Shown: positions 19,980 to 31,319 of the stretch, one piece after another
Layout of the letters: every line of letters begins with the position of its first letter
Position numbering within the stretch: the stretch's first letter is position 1
Source: Lycocorax pyrrhopterus obiensis
Taxonomy: Eukaryota; Chordata; Aves; Passeriformes; Paradisaeidae
Reading direction: 5' to 3'
Length of the DNA stretch: 64,000 nucleotides
NCBI GenBank assembly: GCA_014706295.1
Contig: JACSVZ010000028.1
Coordinates: 90,108 to 154,107 of the forward strand
The notes under the pieces: model-generated
Told to the model about the DNA's origin: nothing
What the model saw: only the letters and a program-made list of their open reading frames with translations
The model's database searches: none
Made by a program: the position numbers and the translations under genes

Positions 19980-22900
19980 ATCCAACCGGGATTGCCAGAT
20001 CGACCAACACCACCGCAACCAATGCCAGTACTGCCGCCTCAAGAAGTGCTTCCGAGTGGGAATGAGGAAGGAAGGTACGGAAAAAATTCCAAGAATCCCG
20101 GGAATCCCCGTTTTCAGCAAAAAAAGGGCGTTTTTCCCACCTTTTTTCGGGGATTTTTTGGGGGTTTTCAGTCGTTTCCGAGCGCCCCCGAGGTCTCCTG
20201 GAGTTGGGATCGGGCCAGCGTGGGATGGGATGGATTCCTGGATCCGTGGAAATCCCAAAATCTGCTCCGTGTTCCAGCCCCATCACCGCCAGGGGAGGCG
20301 AATCCCAAATGCTTCCCAGGATGCGGCATCCGGGATGAGGGGTTTATCCCGAAAATCCTGGGTTTATCCCGAAAATCCTGGGTTTATCCCCCAAAATCCT
20401 GGGTTTATTCCTAAAAAAACGCAGGTTTATCCCTGAAAATCCCGGATTTATCCCCAAATCCCCGTGTTCATCCCTAAAAATCTTGGGTTTATCCCTAAAA
20501 CCCCAGGTTTATCCAAAATTCCCACGTTTATCCCTAAAAGTCCTAGGTTTATCCCCCAAAATTCCCAGGTTTATCCCAAAATCCCAGGTTTATTCCCCCT
20601 AATTGCCAGATTTATGCCCAAATCCCCAGGTTTATCCCCCTAATTCTCAGATTTATCCCCAAAAATCCCAGGTTTATCCCCAAAAAATCCTTGGTTTATC
20701 CCTAAAAATCTCGGATTTATCCCTAAAACCCCACGTTTATCCAAAATTCCCATGTTTATCCCTAAAAATTCCCATGTTTATCCCTAAAAAACACAGGTTT
20801 ATTCCTGAAAATCCCAGATTTATCCCCACATTTCCAGGTTTATCCCTAAAAATCCCAGGTTTATTCCCCCTAATTCCCAGATTTATGCCCAAAATCCCCA
20901 GGTTTATCCCCCTAATTCTCAGGTTTATCCCCAAAAAATTCCTTGGTTTATCCCTAAAAATCCCAGGTTTACTCCCAAAATTCCCGGGTTTATCCCAAAA
21001 ATCCGGGATGGTTTTGGGGAGCTTTTCCTGGCGCTCCAGGACCGCGATTGGGGTCATCCATTGGGAAAGATCCGGGATGAAGATCCAGTAGGATTCTGTG
21101 GGATTGGGACGAAGATCCAGCAGGATCTGGATCTATGGGATCGGGATGAAGATCCAGCAGGATCTGTGTGGGATCGGGATGAAGATCCAGTAGGATTCTG
21201 TGGGGTTGGGATTAAGATCCAGTAGGATTCTTTAGGATCAGGATGAAGATCCAGCAGGATCCATGTGGGATCGGGAGGAAGATCCAGTAGGATTCTGTGG
21301 GGTCGGGACAAAGATGCAGCAGGATCTGGATCTATGGGATCGGGACGAAGATCCAGTAGATTTCTATGGGGTTAGGATGAAGATCCAGTAGGATTCTGTG
21401 GGATCAGGATGAAGATCCAGCAGGATTCTGTGGGATCGGGATGAAGATCCAGTAGGATTCTGTGGGGTCGGGATGAAGATCCAGTAGAATTCTATGGGGT
21501 TGGGATGAAGATCCAGTAGGATTTTGTGGGGTTGAGATGAAGATCCAGTAGGATTCTATGGGATTGAGGCAAAGATCCAGCAGGATCCGTGTGGGATCGG
21601 GAGGAAGATCCAGTAGGATTCTGTGAGGTCGGGACAAAGATGCAGCAGGATCTGGATCTATGGGATCGGGACGAAGATCCAGTAGAATTCTATGGGATTG
21701 GGATGAATATCCAGTAGGATCTGGATCTGTGGGATCGGGACAAAGATCCAGTAGGATTGTTTAGGATCAGGATGAAGATCCAGTAGGATTCTGTGGGATT
21801 GGGACAAAGATCCAGCAGGATTCTTTAGGATCAGGATGAAGATCCAGTAGGATTCTGTGGGATCGGGATGAAGATCCAGCAGGATTCTGTGGGATCGGGA
21901 TGAAGATCCCAACCCTCCCTTTCCCGTGTCGTTCCCAGCCGTGCAGCGGGGCCGCATCCCGCCCAGCCACCCCGGCAGCAGCCCCAACCCCGTTCCCAGC
22001 GGCGAATGCTCCAACGGGCAGCCGGTGTCGGAGCTCATCTCCCAACTGCTCCGCGCTGAGCCCTACCCGGCCGCCCGCTACGGCTCCCAGTACGCCCAGC
22101 AGGGCAGCGGGGCGGGAAAGGGCCGGGATGAGTTCCGGGAGCTTTTCCTGGCGCTCCGGGACCGCGATTGGGGTCATCCATTGGGAAAGAGCCGGGATGA
22201 GTTTAGGGAGCTTTTCCCGATGGTCCAAGACCACGATTGGGGTCATCCATTGGGAAAGGGCCGGGATGAGTTCAGGGAGCTTTTCCTGGCGCTCCAGGAC
22301 CACAATTGGGGTCATCCATTGGGAAAGAGCCGGGATGAGTTCAGGGAGCTTTTCCTGGCGCTCCAGGACCACAATTGGGGTCATCCATTGGGAAAGAGCC
22401 GGGATGAGTTCAGGGAGCTTTTCCTGATGGTCCAGGACCATGGGAAGGTCACCCAGGTGGGTTCATCCATTGGGATGGAGATCAGGTGGATTTGGGGAGC
22501 TTCTCCTGGTGCTCCGACAGTGGGGATCACCCAGGTGGGTTCAGCCATTGGGGAAGAATCTGGGATGATTTTAGGGACCCTTTCTTGCTACCCCAGTTCT
22601 CAACACCTGGCAAAGCCCTCCATGGGACACCAGGAACCTGCTGGGATCGGGACGAAGATCCAGTAGGATTCTGTGGGATTGGGATGACGACACATCCCAA
22701 TCCCAGCCCTCCCTCTCCCCCCGCAGCCGTGCAGCGGGGCCGCATCCCGCCCAGCCACCCCGGCAGCAGCCCCAACCCCGTTCCCAGCGGCGAATGCTCC
22801 AACGGGCAGCCGGTGTCGGAGCTCATCTCCCAACTGCTCCGCGCTGAGCCCTACCCGGCCGCCCGCTACGGCTCCCAGTACGCCCAGCAGGGCAGCGGGG

Positions 22901-23695
22901 CGGGAAAGGGCCGGGATGAGTTCCGGGAGCTTTTCCTGGCGCTCTGGGGCCATGATTAGGGTCATCCATTGGGAAAGAGCCGGGATGAGTTTAGGGAGCT
23001 TTTCCTGATGGTCCAAGACCACGATTGGGGTCATCCATTGGGAAAGAGCCGGGATGAGTTTAGGGAGCTTTTCCCGATGGTCCAAGACCACGATTGGGGT
23101 CATCCATTGGGAAAGAGCCGGGATGAGTTCAGGGAGCTTTTCCTGATGGTCCAAGACCACGATTGGGGTCATCCATTGGGAAAGAGCCGGGATGAGTTTA
23201 GGGAGCTTTTCCTGATGGTCCAAGACCATGGGAAGGTCACCCAGGTGGGTTCATCCATTGGGGAAGAATCTGGGATGATTTTAGGGACCCTTTCTTGTTA
23301 CCCCAATTCTCAACACCTGGCAAAGCCCTCCATGGGACACCGGGAACCCGATGGGATCGGGACGAAGATCCAGTAGGACTCTGTGGGATTGGGATGAAGA
23401 TCCAGTAGGATTCTGTGGGATCGGGATGACGACACATCCCAATCCCAGCCCTCCCTCTCCCCCCGCAGCCGTGCAGCGGGGCCGCATCCCGCCCAGCCAC
23501 CCCGGCAGCAGCCCCAACCCCGTTCCCAGCGGCGAATACTTCAACGGGCAGCCGGTGTCGGAGCTCATCTCCCAACTGCTCCGCGCTGAGCCCTACCCGG
23601 CCGCCCGCTACGGCTCCCAGTACGCCCAGCAGGGCAGCGTCATGGGCATCGACAACATCTGCGAGCTGGCCGCCCGCCTGCTCTTCAGCACCGTG

Positions 23696-23727
<32 letters not shown>

Positions 23728-25835
23728 GCTCCCCGTCTCCGACCAAGTGGCGCTGCTGCGGCTGAGCTGGAGCGAGCTCTTCGTGCTCAACGCGGCGCAG
23801 TCGGCGCTGCCGCTGCACATGGCGCCGCTGCTGGCGGCCGCCGGCTTCCACGCCTCGCCCATGTCGGCCGAGAGGGTCGTGTCCTTCATGGACCAGATCC
23901 GCGTCTTCCAGGAGCAGGTGGAGAAGCTCAACCGGCTGCAGGTGGACTCGGCCGAGTACAGCTGCCTCAAGGCCATCGCGCTCTTCACGCCCGGTACGGG
24001 GAGGGGGTCGGTCGGGGAGCTCGGATGGAGGTGGGGCGTGAGGAGGGAGAGGTTGTCCCGGGGTTTTTCTGGGGGTTTGGGGGTTTGGGAGTGAGGAGGG
24101 AGGGGTTTTACCGGGTTTTTTCGAGGGTTTGGGGTCTTGGGAATGAGTAGGGAGAGGTTGTCCCAAGGGTTGGGGGTCTTGGGAATGAGTAGGGAGAGGT
24201 TGTCCCGGGATTTTCCGAGGGTTTGGGGTCTTGGGAATGAGTAGGGAGAGGTTGTCCCAGGTTTTTCCGAGGGTTTGGGGGTTTGGGAGTGAGGAGGGAG
24301 GGGTTTTTCTGGGTTTTTTCGAGGGTTTGGGGTCTTGGGAATGAGTAAGGAGAGGTTGTCCCAAGTTTTTCTGAGGGTTTGGGGTCTTGGGAATGAGTAG
24401 GGAGAGGTTGTCCCAAGGGTTGGGGGTCTTGGGAATGAGTAGGGAGAGGTTGTCCCGGGATTTTTCAGGGGGTTTGGGGGTTTGGGAGTGAGGAGGGAGG
24501 GGTTTTTCTGGGTTTTTCCGAGGGTTTGTGGTCTTGGGAATGAGTAGAGAGGGGTTATCCCAGGTTTTTCCGAGGGTTTGGGGGTTTGGGAGTGAGGAGG
24601 GAGGGGTTTTACCGGGTTTTTTCGAGGGTTTGGGGTCTTGGGAATGAGTAGGGAGAGGTTGTCCCAAGTTTTTCTGGGGGTTTGGGGGTTTGGGAATGAG
24701 TAGGGAGAGGTTGTCCCAGGTTTTTCTGAGGGTTTGGGTCTTGGGAATGAGTAGGGAGAGGTTGTCCCAAGTTTTTCCGGGGGTTTGGGGGTTTGGGAGT
24801 GAGGAGGGAGGGGTTTTTCTGGGTTTTTTCAAGGGTTTGGGGTCTTGGGAATGAGTAGAGAGGGGTTATCCCAGGTTTTTCCGAGGGTTTGGGGTCTTGG
24901 GAATGAGTAGAGAGAGGTTGTCCCAAGGGTTGGGGGTCTTGGGAATGAGTAGGGAGAGGTTATCCCAAGTTTTTCCGAGGGTTTGGGGTCTTGGGAATGA
25001 GTAGGGAGAGGTTTTTTCCAGGTTTTCCCAAGGGTTTGGGATCAATCCAGAGGCGGGAATGAGCAGGGACAGGTTGTTCCATGTTTTGCCAAGGGTTTGG
25101 GGTCTTGGGAATGAGCAGGGAAAGGCCGTTCCACATTATCCTGGACCAGTTCCCACTTTTCCTCCCAGATCCTGGGATCACTCCCTGGGAATGAGCCCCC
25201 CCAAAAAACCCCCAGGAACATTCCAAACCCTCCATCCATCCCTCCATCCATCCATCCATCCATCCATCCATCCATCATCCATCCATCCATCATCCATCCA
25301 TCCGTCCCTCCATGGATCCATCCACCCATCCATCCATCCATCCATCCATCCATCCATCCATCCATCCCTCCATGATCCATCCATCCATCCATCCATCCAC
25401 CATCCATCCCTCCATGGATCCATCCATCCCTGTGTCTGTCCATCCATCCCTCCATCCATCCATCCATCCATCCCTGTGTCCATCCCTCCATCCATCCATC
25501 CATCCCTCCATCCCTCCATCCATCCATCCATCCATCCATCCATCCCTCCATCCATCATCCATCCATCATCCATCCATCCATCCATCCGTCCCTCCATCCC
25601 TCCATCCATCATCCATCCGTCCATCCATCCGTCCATCCCTCCACCCATCCATCCGTTCGTCCGTCCATCCATCCCTGTGTCCATCCATCCATCCATCCCT
25701 CCATGGATCCATCCCTCCATCCATCCATCCCTCCATCCATCCATCCATCCATCCCTGTGTCCATCCCTCCATCCATCCATCCCTCCATCCATCCATCCCT
25801 CCATCCATCCCTCCATCCATCCATCCATCCCTGTG

Positions 25836-25868
<33 letters not shown>

Positions 25869-26568
25869 CCATCCCTCATCCATCCCTCATCCATCCCTCC
25901 ATCCATCCATCCATCCATCCATCCGTGTCCATCATCCATCCATCCATTCCTCCATGGATCCATCCATCCATCCATCCTTTATCCACCCATCCATCCATCC
26001 CTCCATCCCTCCATCCATCCATCCATCCATCCCTGTGTCCATCCATCCATCATCCATCCCTCCATCCCTCCATCCATCCATCCCTGTGTCCATCCATCCA
26101 TTCCTCCATGGATCCACCCATCCCTCCATCCCTGTGTCCATCCATCCATCCCTCCATGGATCCCTCCATCCCTCCATCCCTCCATCCATCCCTCACCTCA
26201 CCCCACACCACCAGCACCCGAGACGACCCTTTGGGGACATCCCCGGGCATTTTGGGATCTCTCCAACCTCCATCCCGATGTTCCTCCCCGCAGACGCCTG
26301 CGGGCTGTCGGACGCGGCCCACGTGGAGACCCTGCAGGAGAAGGCTCAGGTGGCGCTGACGGAATACGTGCGCTCCCAGTACCCGTCCCAGCCCCAGCGC
26401 TTCGGGAGGCTCCTGCTGCGGCTCCCGGCGCTCCGGGCCGTTCCCGCCGCCCTCATATCCCAACTTTTCTTCATGCGCCTCGTCGGGAAAACTCCCATCG
26501 AGACCCTCATCCGGGACATGCTGCTGTCCGGGAGCACCTTCAACTGGCCCTACGGGACCGGACAATAG
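19980..26568 (+). CDS. NR2F6: Nuclear receptor NR2F6 (EAR-2), first exon missing
   Basis: COUP-TF family orphan nuclear receptor, a DNA-binding transcriptional repressor. Exons: 19980-20074 (second zinc finger, [18 protein letters not shown] then [14 protein letters not shown]), 23469-23993 (hinge and most of the ligand-binding domain, 174 codons) and 26294-26568 (end of the domain, AF-2 region, stop TAG). All joins are GT/AG and in phase 1. The ending [11 protein letters not shown] separates NR2F6 from NR2F1/2. The exon with the N-terminus and first zinc finger is not in the window; only PLVAP exons and repeats lie upstream, so a misjoin or inversion breakpoint is likely. The 5' part of the 23,469 exon occurs two more times upstream (21,939 and 22,727). 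I choose the third copy because only it runs on into the ligand-binding domain. Confidence 0.93.
20340..21005. repeat. AATCCCAGGTTTATCCC minisatellite in NR2F6 intron
   Basis: About 28 units of 21-25 bp (GGTTTATCCCTAAAAATCCC). A-rich compared with its surroundings. Confidence 0.95.
21060..21905. repeat. 32-bp GAAGATCCAGTAGGATTC array
   Basis: About 25 units of 29-36 bp with core GATGAAGATCCAGTAGGATT. Short remnants of the same unit precede exon-segment copies 2 and 3 (22,650 and 23,365), showing that array and exon were duplicated together. Confidence 0.95.
21939..22106 (+). pseudogene. Extra copy 1 of NR2F6 exon 5' segment
   Basis: 168 bp nearly identical to 23469-23636, with an AG acceptor (GTTCCCAG) and the same frame ([15 protein letters not shown]... 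to YAQQGS). Then it diverges into a 69-bp repeat. No donor at the break; the first plausible donor (CAG/GTGGGT, 22,457) is in the wrong phase. Probably not a functional exon. Confidence 0.8.
22110..22460. repeat. 69-bp open-frame repeat, first block
   Basis: Five units of 69 bp, each encoding [20 protein letters not shown] without stop codons because 69 is a multiple of three. A single related unit lies at 21,005-21,080. Confidence 0.9.
22727..22894 (+). pseudogene. Extra copy 2 of NR2F6 exon 5' segment
   Basis: Second 168-bp copy with the same acceptor context (CTCCCCCCGCAG) as the functional copy, again breaking off after the CAGCAGGGCAGCG codons into the 69-bp repeat. 788 bp after copy 1 and 742 bp before the functional copy. 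Confidence 0.8.
22905..23250. repeat. 69-bp repeat, second block
   Basis: Five more units of the 69-bp repeat, ending in the same ACCCAGGTGGGTTCATCCAT sequence as block one. Confidence 0.9.
24005..25035. repeat. G/T-rich array in last NR2F6 intron
   Basis: About 22 units of 45-50 bp, core GAATGAGTAGGGAGAGGTTG and CCGAGGGTTTGGGGTCTTGG, starting 12 bp after the exon donor at 23,994. Strong G/C strand skew. Confidence 0.95.
25036..25220. other. Short unique intronic spacer
   Basis: Non-repetitive DNA between two arrays in the last NR2F6 intron; nothing recognised. Confidence 0.5.
25221..26195. repeat. (ATCC)n tetranucleotide array, nearly 1 kb
   Basis: About 240 CATC/ATCC tetramers with CCTC, TGTGT and GGAT interruptions. 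It ends 99 bp before the last NR2F6 exon. Translates to SIHPSIHP or MDGWMDGW in all frames; not a gene. Confidence 0.97.
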
Positions 26569-26689
26569 GGACGGACGCTCCGGAGGAAGGGTGGGGAGGG
26601 GGAAAAAGGAAAAATCCCGGGAATGCTGGACGTGGATTTCCCGAACTGCCGGCTCCGGAGCTCGTCCCGTTCCCGCAGGAGTGGGGATG

Positions 26690-27415
26690 CTCCCTCTGGG
26701 GTTGTCCCCAAAAGTTTTGGGGTCCCGGCGTTGTCCCTGAAAGTTTTGGGGTCACAGCATTGTCACAGGAATTTGTGGGGTTCCGGAGTTGTCCCCAAAA
26801 GTTTTGGGGTTCCAGCGTTGTCCCCAAAAGTTTTGGGGTCCCGGTGTTGTCCCCAGAAGGGGTTCTGGCATTGTCCCCAAAAGTTTTGGGGTCCCGGTGT
26901 TGTCCCCAGAAGGGGTTCCGGCGTTGTCCCCAAAAGTTTTGGGGTCCCGGCATTGTCCCTGAAAGTTTTGGGGTCCCAGTGTTGTCCCCAGAAGTTGTGG
27001 GGTTGTCCCCAAAATTTTGGGGTCCCAGCATTGTCACCGGAAGTTTTGGGGTCGCGGCATTGTCCCCAAAAGTTGTGGGGTCCTGGCATTGTCCCCAAAA
27101 TTTTGGGGTCTGGACATTGTCCCCAAAAGTTATGGGGTAGTCCCCGAAAGCTTTGGGGTTCCAGCATTGTCCCCAAAATTTTGGGTTCCCAGCATTGTCC
27201 CCAAAAGTTCTGGGATCCTGGCATTGTCCCCAAAATGTTGGGGTCCCAGGGTTGTCCCCGAAAGTTTTGGGGTCCTGTCATTATCGCTGGAAGTTTTGGG
27301 GTCCCGCCGTTGTCACCGGAAGTTTTTGGGGTTCCCACGTTGTCCCCAACAGTTTTGGGGTCCTGTCGTTGTCCCCGGAAGTTTCGGGGTCCCACCGCTG
27401 TCCCCACATCTGTGG
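26690..27415. repeat. 27-30-bp AAGTTTTGGGGTCC array
   Basis: About 25 units with core GTTGTCCCCAAAAGTTTTGG, starting 120 bp after the NR2F6 stop codon, so it probably lies in the 3' UTR or just beyond. Confidence 0.95.
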
Positions 27416-27639
27416 GCTCGCCCTAAATCCGGAGGCTCTCCCGGTTGGAATCTGGACGGATCCATCCCCTGTGGAGCTTCCCGAATTTCCGTCCCATCCT
27501 CGGGGACATCGGGGTGTCCCCAGCGTGGCTCTGTCCCCTCTTTGGGACATCGGGAAGGGCGATCCCGCTTTTTGTCCCCCCGGATTCCGGAGGTTGGGAA
27601 GCGCGGCCGGGCGTCCCCAGGGGTGTCCCCTGAGCGGCA

Positions 27640-28985
27640 CGGGGTGTCCCCGAGGAGGGAGGGGACCCCGGGGGTGTCCCCAAGGGTGGAGAGGGGACAC
27701 CGAGAGGGGACAGAGCCACCCAAGGGTGGCCCCGAGGAGCGAGGGGACCCCAGGGGTGTCCCCAAGGGTGGAGAGGGGACCCCAGGGGTGTTCCCAAGGA
27801 GGGAGAGGGGACCCGGGGAGGGGACAGAGCCACCCAAGGGTGTCCTTGAGGAGGGAGGGGACCCCAGGGATGTCCCCAAGGGTGGAGGGGACACAGGGAG
27901 GGGACAAAGCCACCCTGGAGGGGATCGGGGTGTCACCAGGGTGTCCCCAAGGAGGGAGAGGACACGGGGACAGAAGGACAGAGCCACCCTGGAGGGGATC
28001 AGGGGTGTCCCCAAGGATGGAGGGGACACACGGAGAGGGGACAGAGCCACCCTGGAGGGATCAGAGATGTCCCCAAGGGTGGAGAGGGGACCCCAGGGAT
28101 GTCCCCAAGGGTAGAGGGGACGCACGGAGAGGGGACAGAGCCACCCAAGGGTGTCCCCAAGGGTGTCGGGGACATGGGGACAGAAGGACAGAGCCACCCT
28201 GGAGGGGATCAGGGGTGTCCCCAAGGATGGAGGGGACACGGAGAGGGGACAGAGCCACCCAGGGGTGTCCCCAGGGATGGAGGGGACACACAGAGAGGGG
28301 ACAGAGCCACCCAGGGGTGTCCCCAGGGTGTCCCCAAGGATGGAGGGGACACGGAGAGGGGACAGAGCCACCCAGGGGTGTCCCCAAGGAGGGAGGGGAC
28401 ACGGACAGGGGACACAGAGTCACCCAGGGGTGTCCCCAAGGAGGGAGGGGACACACAGAGAGGGGACAGAGCCACCCAGGGGTGTCCCCAGGGATGGAGG
28501 GGACACGGACAGGGGACACAGAGCCACCCAGGGGTGTCCCCAGGGTGTCCCCAAGGATGGAGGGGACACGGAGAGGGGACAGAGCCACCCAAGGGTGTCC
28601 CCAGGGATGGAGGGGACATGGACAGGGGACACAGAGCCACCCAGGGGTGTCCCCAGGGTGTCCCCAAGGATGGAGGGGACACGGAGAGGGGACAGAGCCA
28701 CCCAAGGGTGTCCCCAGGGATGGAGGGGACATGGACAGGGGACACAGAGCCACCCAGGGGTGTCCCCAAGGGTGGAGGGGACACAGGGACAGAGTCACCC
28801 TGGAGGGATCAGTGATGTCCCCAAGGCTGGAGAGGGGACAAAGCCACCCAGGGGTGTCCCCAAGGAGGGAGGGGACATGGACAGGGGACAGAGCCACCCA
28901 GGGGTGTCCCCAAGGATGGAGGGGACACAAAGAGGGGACAGAGCCACCCAAGGTGTCCCCAAGGATGGAGGGGACACACAGGACC
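27640..28985. repeat. 57-bp-type VNTR, copy A
   Basis: About 25 units of 50-60 bp, core GAGGGGACAGAGCCACCCAG and GGGTGTCCCCAAGGATGGAG. Part of the 4.3-kb duplication; the second copy is at 31,994-33,290. Confidence 0.95.
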
Positions 28986-28995
28986 CCCCCCCAGG

Positions 28996-29150
28996 TCTGT
29001 CCCCTCCTGGCCGGCGCCGGGACGAGCCGGGATTTTTTGGGATTTCGGGATTCGGGGGATTTGGGGACGATTCCCGGCCGATGGACTCCTCGCTCCCGCC
29101 CGTATAAACCCGTTAATTAACGCTAATTAACGCCAATTAAAGACGTTTCC
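28996..29150 (+). other. Putative + strand transcript 3' end, copy A
   Basis: Unique 155-bp sequence after a CCCCCCCCCAG acceptor-like site, with an open frame ending MDSSLPPV and TAA, three TTAATTAACGC-like words and AATTAAAG as a possible poly(A) signal. It could be the NR2F6 3' terminus, 2.4 kb after its stop codon. I do not recognise the peptide. A second copy is at 33,303-33,457. Confidence 0.35.
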
Positions 29151-29399
29151 TACAACCACGCGGGGGCCTCGAGCGAGCCGGGATTTGGGATCCGGCGGAA
29201 AAGCTGGGATGGGGGAGCCCGGGATGGGATAAAACCGCCCCAAAAATGGGAGAGTTCCGTAAAAAATCCCAAAAAAATTGGGGGGGGGAGGTTTTTGGGG
29301 GAGAAAATGGGGATTTCGGGGGGGTTTTCCTTCAATTTGGGGATTTTTGGGAATAAATCCCGCTGGGAAGAGCTGGAGCAGCGGGATGGGGGAATTTGG

Positions 29400-30175
29400 G
29401 ACTTGGGGGGAGGGTTTGGGGTTTCTCTTCCCGAGATCTCGGGGGGATTTGGGATTTCCTTCCCGAATTTGGAGGGATTTGGGATTTCTCTCCCAAATTT
29501 GGAGGGATTTGGGGTTCCGCTTCCAAAATTTGGGGGGATTTGGGGTTTTCCTTCCAAGGTGAAGGGATTTGGGGTTTCTTTTCCCGAGATCTCGGGGGGA
29601 TTTGGGATTTCTCTCCCAAATTTGGAGGGATTTGGGATTTCTCTCTCAAACTTGGAGGGATTTGGGGTTCCCCTTCCAAAATTTGGGGTTCCCTTTCCAA
29701 AATTTGGGGGGATTTGGGGTTTCTTTTCTCAAGATTTGGGGGGGATTTGGGACTTCTCTCCCAAATTTGGGGGCATTTGGGATTTCTCTCCCAAACTTGG
29801 AGGGATTTGGGGCTCCCCTTCCAAAAGTTGGGGGGATTTGGGGTTCCCCTTCCAAAATTTGGGGGGATCTGGGGTTTTCCTTCCAAGGTGAAGGGATTTG
29901 GGGCTTCTTTTCCCAAGATTTGGGGGGGATTTGGGATTTCTCTCTCAAACTTGGAGGGATTTGGGATTTCTCTCCCAAATTTGGGGGGATTTGGTGTTCC
30001 CTTTCCAAAATTTGGGGGGATTTGGGGTTTTCCTTCCAAGGTGAAGGGATTTGGGATTTCTCTCCCAAATTTGGAGGAATTTGGGGTTCCCCTTCCAAAT
30101 TTTGGGGGGATCTGGGGTTTCCCTTCCAAAGCAGAGGGATTTGGGATTTCTCTCCCAAACTTCGGGGGATTCCGG
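29400..30175. repeat. 33-39-bp AATTTGGGGGGATTTGGGG array, copy A
   Basis: About 20 units combining GGATTTGGGATTTCTCTCCC and GGGGTTCCCCTTCCAAAATT. Lies between the putative + strand 3' end and the OCLN 3' UTR. Second copy at about 33,720-34,430. Confidence 0.95.
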
Positions 30176-30228
30176 CCTCCCCCCTTTTCCACCCCCGACC
30201 ACAAATTAAAATCAACAATTACACTCCA

Positions 30229-30234
30229 TTTATT
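30229..30234 (-). other. Poly(A) signal, duplicated OCLN 3' end copy A
   Basis: AATAAA on the - strand within AAATAAATGG, 518 bp after the copy A stop codon; same position relative to the exon as in copy B. Confidence 0.6.
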
Positions 30235-30751
30235 TAAAAAAAAAAACCAAAAAAACTCACAATTACAATATTACACAATTCCCACCACTCCCCTAGAAAA
30301 TATTTCGGGATCGGGGGGGGGGGTCCCCTAAAGGGGTTTTTTTTTGTGTCCCCCCACCCCCCAACCACAATTTGGGACCCCCACAACCCCTTTAAGGCAT
30401 CCAGGGGGGTGCAGACCCCATAAAAAACCCTATTTACAACCAGGGGAAGGCACTGGGGGGGGTCTCAGAGGGTGGAGGGGACATTTTGGGGACATTTTAG
30501 GACATTTGGGGACATTTTTTTTGGGGGGGGGGGTCACACCAACAGCTGCCACCAACCCCCCCCCCCCCACCCTTGGCACTGGGGAGGGCTTAAAACGAGG
30601 GATTTTGGGGTTTTTTTTAATACAAAGAAAGGCACGAAAGTCTTTGGAGGGGGTCGGGGGGGATTTTTTGGGGTTTCCCCCCACCGCGACCTCCTCAATG
30701 TCCCTTTTTTTTGGGGTTTTTTTTTGGGGGGGGCGGTGGCTTTTTTTGGGG

Positions 30752-31001
30752 TCACCCCCGGAGTTTGTCGTAGTCGCTCACCATCCTCTTGATGTGGAAG
30801 AGTTTGCTCCGGAGGGTTTGGGATTCCCGTTTTTTCTCCTGGTATTCCGGGCTCTGGGATGGGAGCAGAGGGGGGTTTGGGGTCAGCGGGTTTGGGGTCA
30901 GGGTTTGGGGACCCCCAAAGATCGGCCGCCCTCCCCCGCCCTGACCCCAAAAACTCACCCGCTTCAGGTCCTTGAGGTGGTTGTACTCCTCGGCCAGGGC
31001 C
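30752..31001 (-). other. Duplicate of the last two OCLN exons (copy A)
   Basis: Two intact exons, 31001-30960 (ALAEEYNHLKDLKR) and 30853-30752 (SPEYQEKKRE...YDKLRG and stop), with correct splice sites. Together they encode the end of the occludin/ELL domain. Copy B at 35,239-35,007 is nearer the rest of the gene and is the likelier one used. Copy A could still act as an alternative terminal exon pair, or reflect an assembly duplication. Confidence 0.85.
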
Positions 31002-31014
31002 TGGGGGGGTCAGG

Positions 31015-31145
31015 AGGGGAAAAAAGGGGGGAAAAATGGGGTGAAAGGGGAGAAAAATGGGGAAAAATGGGGGGAAAGGGGAGAAAAATGGGGAAAAATG
31101 GGGTGAAAGGGGGAAAAATGGGAGAAAAATGGGAGGGAAAAGTTG
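31015..31145. repeat. Purine-rich GAAAAATGGGG array, copy A
   Basis: Almost pure-purine strand of GGGGAAAAATGGGGTGAAAG units beside the duplicated OCLN exon; triplex-prone. Copy B is at 35,255-35,385. Confidence 0.9.
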
Positions 31146-31319
31146 GGGAAGTGAGGGGGGCCATGGAGGGACAGGGTGGGGAAAATGAGGGGGGAGATGA
31201 AGGGATTCCCGATCCATCACAAAATCCATCCCAAATCCCCCACAAATCCATCCTGGATCCCCAGCATCCATCCCCAATTCCCTTCAGCATCCCACACCCC
31301 GCACACCACCCATCACGTT

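Noticed and set aside
22110..22460. Novel RDEFRELF repeat domain in NR2F6
   Set aside because: Stop-free only because the unit is 69 bp; donor phase does not fit and no NR2F6 has such an insert.
25059..27140. 693-residue open frame and several DGWMDGW frames
   Set aside because: Translation of the (ATCC)n array; a tetramer array without stops is open in all frames.
29396..30331. Repeat protein with IPPNFGRGTPNPPK units
   Set aside because: Both strands of the AATTTGGGG array are open; flanked by the OCLN 3' UTR.
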